Part shown: positions 61,978 through 64,000 of the stretch, in pieces
Layout: the number at the start of each line of letters is the position of its first letter
Numbering within the stretch: position 1 is the stretch's first letter
Assembly (NCBI RefSeq): GCF_023078475.1
Contig: NZ_CP095741.1
Coordinates: 2,666,001-2,730,000 of the forward strand
Length of the DNA: 64,000 bases
From: Luteibacter aegosomaticola
Lineage (GTDB): Bacteria > Pseudomonadota > Gammaproteobacteria > Xanthomonadales > Rhodanobacteraceae
Direction of reading: 5' to 3'
Translations under genes and position numbers: made by a program
The notes under the pieces: generated by a model
The model's input: only the letters and a program-made list of their open reading frames with translations
What the model was told of the DNA's origin: nothing
The model's database searches: none

Positions 61978-64000
61978 TCACGGGCGCCGCAACGCCCCGG
62001 CCCACCGTTTTAGCCACGCCACGACGGGCGCCAGAACGGTGGAGCGCGCGTACAGGCGCCGCCGCGGAACCGAAAGCGACACCCGCGTACCTCCGCCCTC
62101 GGGCCGTACCCACGACAACCGCCCACCAAGGCGCCTGGTGCGCTCGCGTAATCCAGGCAGGCCGAAGTGGCCGTCACGCTGCCCCGCGGCCGCCACGGCA
62201 TCTTTCATGCCTACGCCGTTATCGGCCACGGATGCATGGAATCGCCGCCCGTAGTCGATCGCCAGTTCAACCCGGGTTCCCTGCGCATGGGTGAAAGCGT
62301 TGATCAGCATCTCGGCGATCGCGGAACGAACTTCGCGACCCGCGCCACCTTCCATCTCGACCACCGTACCGCTCACCGACGACACGAACGCGATCGTTTC
62401 CTGGCGCGAGAGCCGCTGGCCAAGATCAATGAGCGCAGCAGCCGGAAACCGGTCATCCTCACCATGGGCGCGCAGGTCATCGAGCCGCGCACGGCTCTCA
62501 CTGGCCGTCTCGCGTGCAAGTTCCGCGACGCGCACCAGGCGCGCCCGCAAGGTAGCGTCCGCGACATCACCGGCCATCGCCTGCAGTTGCAGTGCCGTAC
62601 CCTGCGCGCCCTGCAGGATCGTGTCGTGCAGGTCGCGCGCCACGGCCGTCCGCTCATCGAGACGAATACGCCACTGCCGCGCCACCTGGCCGACGCGCCA
62701 ACGGTGCAAGGTATAGACGACGATGGCCACGGCCAGGACAACGAGCAACGCGAACCATCCTGTCTGGTACCAGGCGGGCGCCACGCTCACATGGAAGCTG
62801 GCGCTGCGGGTGTTCCAATCGCCAGCGTCGTTACCCGCCTGCACGTGGAAGGTGTATTCACCCGGCGGCAGGTTGGTGTAGTACGCCGCCCGGCGACTCG
62901 CTGCATCCTGCCAGGCGTCATCGAACCCATCCAGGCGATAACGGAAACGCGCGCGCTCGGGAACGCCGAGGACGGGCGAGGTGTACATGATTTCGAGATC
63001 GCGCATGCCCGGGCCGAGGTTCGCGGCACCGTTGGCCACGGCATCACTCCCTTTCGAATGCACCGACAGGATCCGCGCGGGCGGCGGAAGCATCTCGGCA
63101 GGCAAATGCATGGGATCGATGCTGGCAGCGTTACTAAGGTTCTGCACCCAAAGCCGGCCATCCCCACCTACCTTCAACGACGGTAGCGAGCGAACATCGG
63201 ATGGCAGCCCCTCGACGCCATCGAGTGCATCGAATGTCCGGATGTCGCCCGGGAGCGGCGTGTTTGCAAGCGGCCCCAGAAGGCGCGGCGAAAGCCGCAC
63301 CAGGCCATTCAGCCCATGCACCCAGAGGTTGCCACCCGCGTCGAACGCGATCCCCGTCGCGTCGCTCAACACAGCGCCCGCCACGGTCAACGTCCGGAAG
63401 CGGCCCTGCCGCAGGACTTGAACACCCCCCAGGCCCGCGATCCACAATTCGCCATCGCGCCAGGCCAGGGCGCGGACCGTGCCGATCGCGAGGCCATCGG
63501 CCACGCCGAACGCGCGGTGCACCTGGCCATCGATCCGCACCAGCGCATTGTTCGCGCCACCCACCCAGATCGCGCCATCCGGTGCAAGCGCCACGGCGGC
63601 CGCCTTCATCGACAGATCAGCCGGCGCCAGAACACCGCCATCCAGCACCTGTACCGACGCCTTGCCCTTCAGCACCACGAACCACGTGCGCCCGGAGGTT
63701 TCGCGTGCCATGGCGATGGGGAACAAGCCGCCATCCAGTCCGCCGGCGCGTACGGCGCCTTCGCCATCCATCCGCCACAGCTCACCGCGCGTGGCCGTCC
63801 AGGCCGCCTTTCCATCCCAGAACATGGACATGGCAAAGCGTGGTGCGGGCGTCGGCAAGAGTTGCCGGCCATCCCAGCGCAGGAGCGGGTTGTTCTCGCT
63901 GCCTATCCAGACATCGCGACCTTGCCCCGGCATGATGCTCAGGGAGTGGGCACCCCGCGGCACAGGCAGCGGCGCAAACGGCGTGACACGGAACCGGTCG
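61978..64000 (-). CDS. Propeller-type sensor histidine kinase (5' end outside the window)
   Basis: The visible 674 codons are the C-terminal part of a second propeller sensor kinase. The frame stays open through the window edge (DRFRVTPFAPLPV before the first internal start), matching the corresponding DRFRRTHFTPV segment of the kinase at 52318-55224. Propeller blades, a Y_Y_Y domain (YTNLPPGEYTFHVQAGNDAG), a membrane helix, HisKA_3 with ARDLHDTILQGAQG, and an ATPase with DNGVGMKD and GLPGLRERTRRLGG follow. The tail ends GALRRP. Confidence 0.9.
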   Translation of the reverse strand, partial: DRFRVTPFAPLPVPRGAHSLSIMPGQGRDVWIGSENNPLLRWDGRQLLPTPAPRFAMSMFWDGKAAWTATRGELWRMDGEGAVRAGGLDGGLFPIAMARETSGRTWFVVLKGKASVQVLDGGVLAPADLSMKAAAVALAPDGAIWVGGANNALVRIDGQVHRAFGVADGLAIGTVRALAWRDGELWIAGLGGVQVLRQGRFRTLTVAGAVLSDATGIAFDAGGNLWVHGLNGLVRLSPRLLGPLANTPLPGDIRTFDALDGVEGLPSDVRSLPSLKVGGDGRLWVQNLSNAASIDPMHLPAEMLPPPARILSVHSKGSDAVANGAANLGPGMRDLEIMYTSPVLGVPERARFRYRLDGFDDAWQDAASRRAAYYTNLPPGEYTFHVQAGNDAGDWNTRSASFHVSVAPAWYQTGWFALLVVLAVAIVVYTLHRWRVGQVARQWRIRLDERTAVARDLHDTILQGAQGTALQLQAMAGDVADATLRARLVRVAELARETASESRARLDDLRAHGEDDRFPAAALIDLGQRLSRQETIAFVSSVSGTVVEMEGGAGREVRSAIAEMLINAFTHAQGTRVELAIDYGRRFHASVADNGVGMKDAVAAAGQRDGHFGLPGLRERTRRLGGRLSWVRPEGGGTRVSLSVPRRRLYARSTVLAPVVAWLKRWAGALRRP

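Overview
The window is high-GC, gene-dense DNA from a gammaproteobacterium. Its EPS genes, STN-type TonB receptor behind FecI/FecR, two-component propeller kinases and abundant GTAGGAGCGCGC palindromes fit the Xanthomonadales (Rhodanobacteraceae, e.g. a Luteibacter or Dyella relative). The species is inferred from gene style, not from a marker gene. No rRNA, tRNA, CRISPR array, transposase or phage gene was seen.

Layout. 1-2.9 kb: LysR regulator, an alpha/beta-hydrolase remnant joined to an HD-domain protein, and a luciferase-like oxidoreductase. 3.1-8.3 kb: a six-gene respiratory operon with a diheme cytochrome c, a triheme alcohol-dehydrogenase-type cytochrome c, subunits IIa, II and I of a ba3-type oxidase, and a membrane-anchored diheme cytochrome c. 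8.9-30.3 kb: a large exopolysaccharide locus. One long plus-strand operon encodes a Wzc-type tyrosine kinase, pyruvyl transferase, three glycosyltransferases, Wzx flippase, Wzy-like polymerase, acyltransferase and an exported beta-helix protein. It is followed by galE and an undecaprenyl-phosphate sugar transferase (minus), a Gly/Thr-repeat secreted protein, Wza and UDP-glucose dehydrogenase (plus), and a minus-strand run of YjbH/GfcD, GfcC and GfcB-like proteins and a Wzb/Etp-like phosphatase. Together these give a counterpart for every component of the E. coli group 4 capsule secretion set (gfcABCDE-etp-etk), split over several transcription units.

30.3-45.2 kb: a PAP2 phosphatase, hydrolase and methyltransferase; then FecI sigma factor, FecR, a signal-transducing TonB receptor and a phytase-type histidine acid phosphatase, which look like one regulated phosphate-ester acquisition unit; then a Tat-exported hydrolase, a sugar porter/kinase pair, a Cof phosphatase, a TetR regulator with two matching operators and its divergent membrane-protein target, and an MFS exporter.

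45.3-64 kb: an AraC fragment between two near-identical REP pairs beside a siderophore receptor; a GH76 mannanase gene broken by a single in-frame stop; a JmjC-like protein; two propeller-type histidine kinases (the second leaves the window); and a six-gene zinc-acquisition operon (DUF2796/ZrgA, ABC ATPase, permease, DUF3299, an unknown cysteine-rich protein, ZIP permease) preceded by a Zur-box-like palindrome. Several hairpins, terminators and REP doublets punctuate the gene boundaries.
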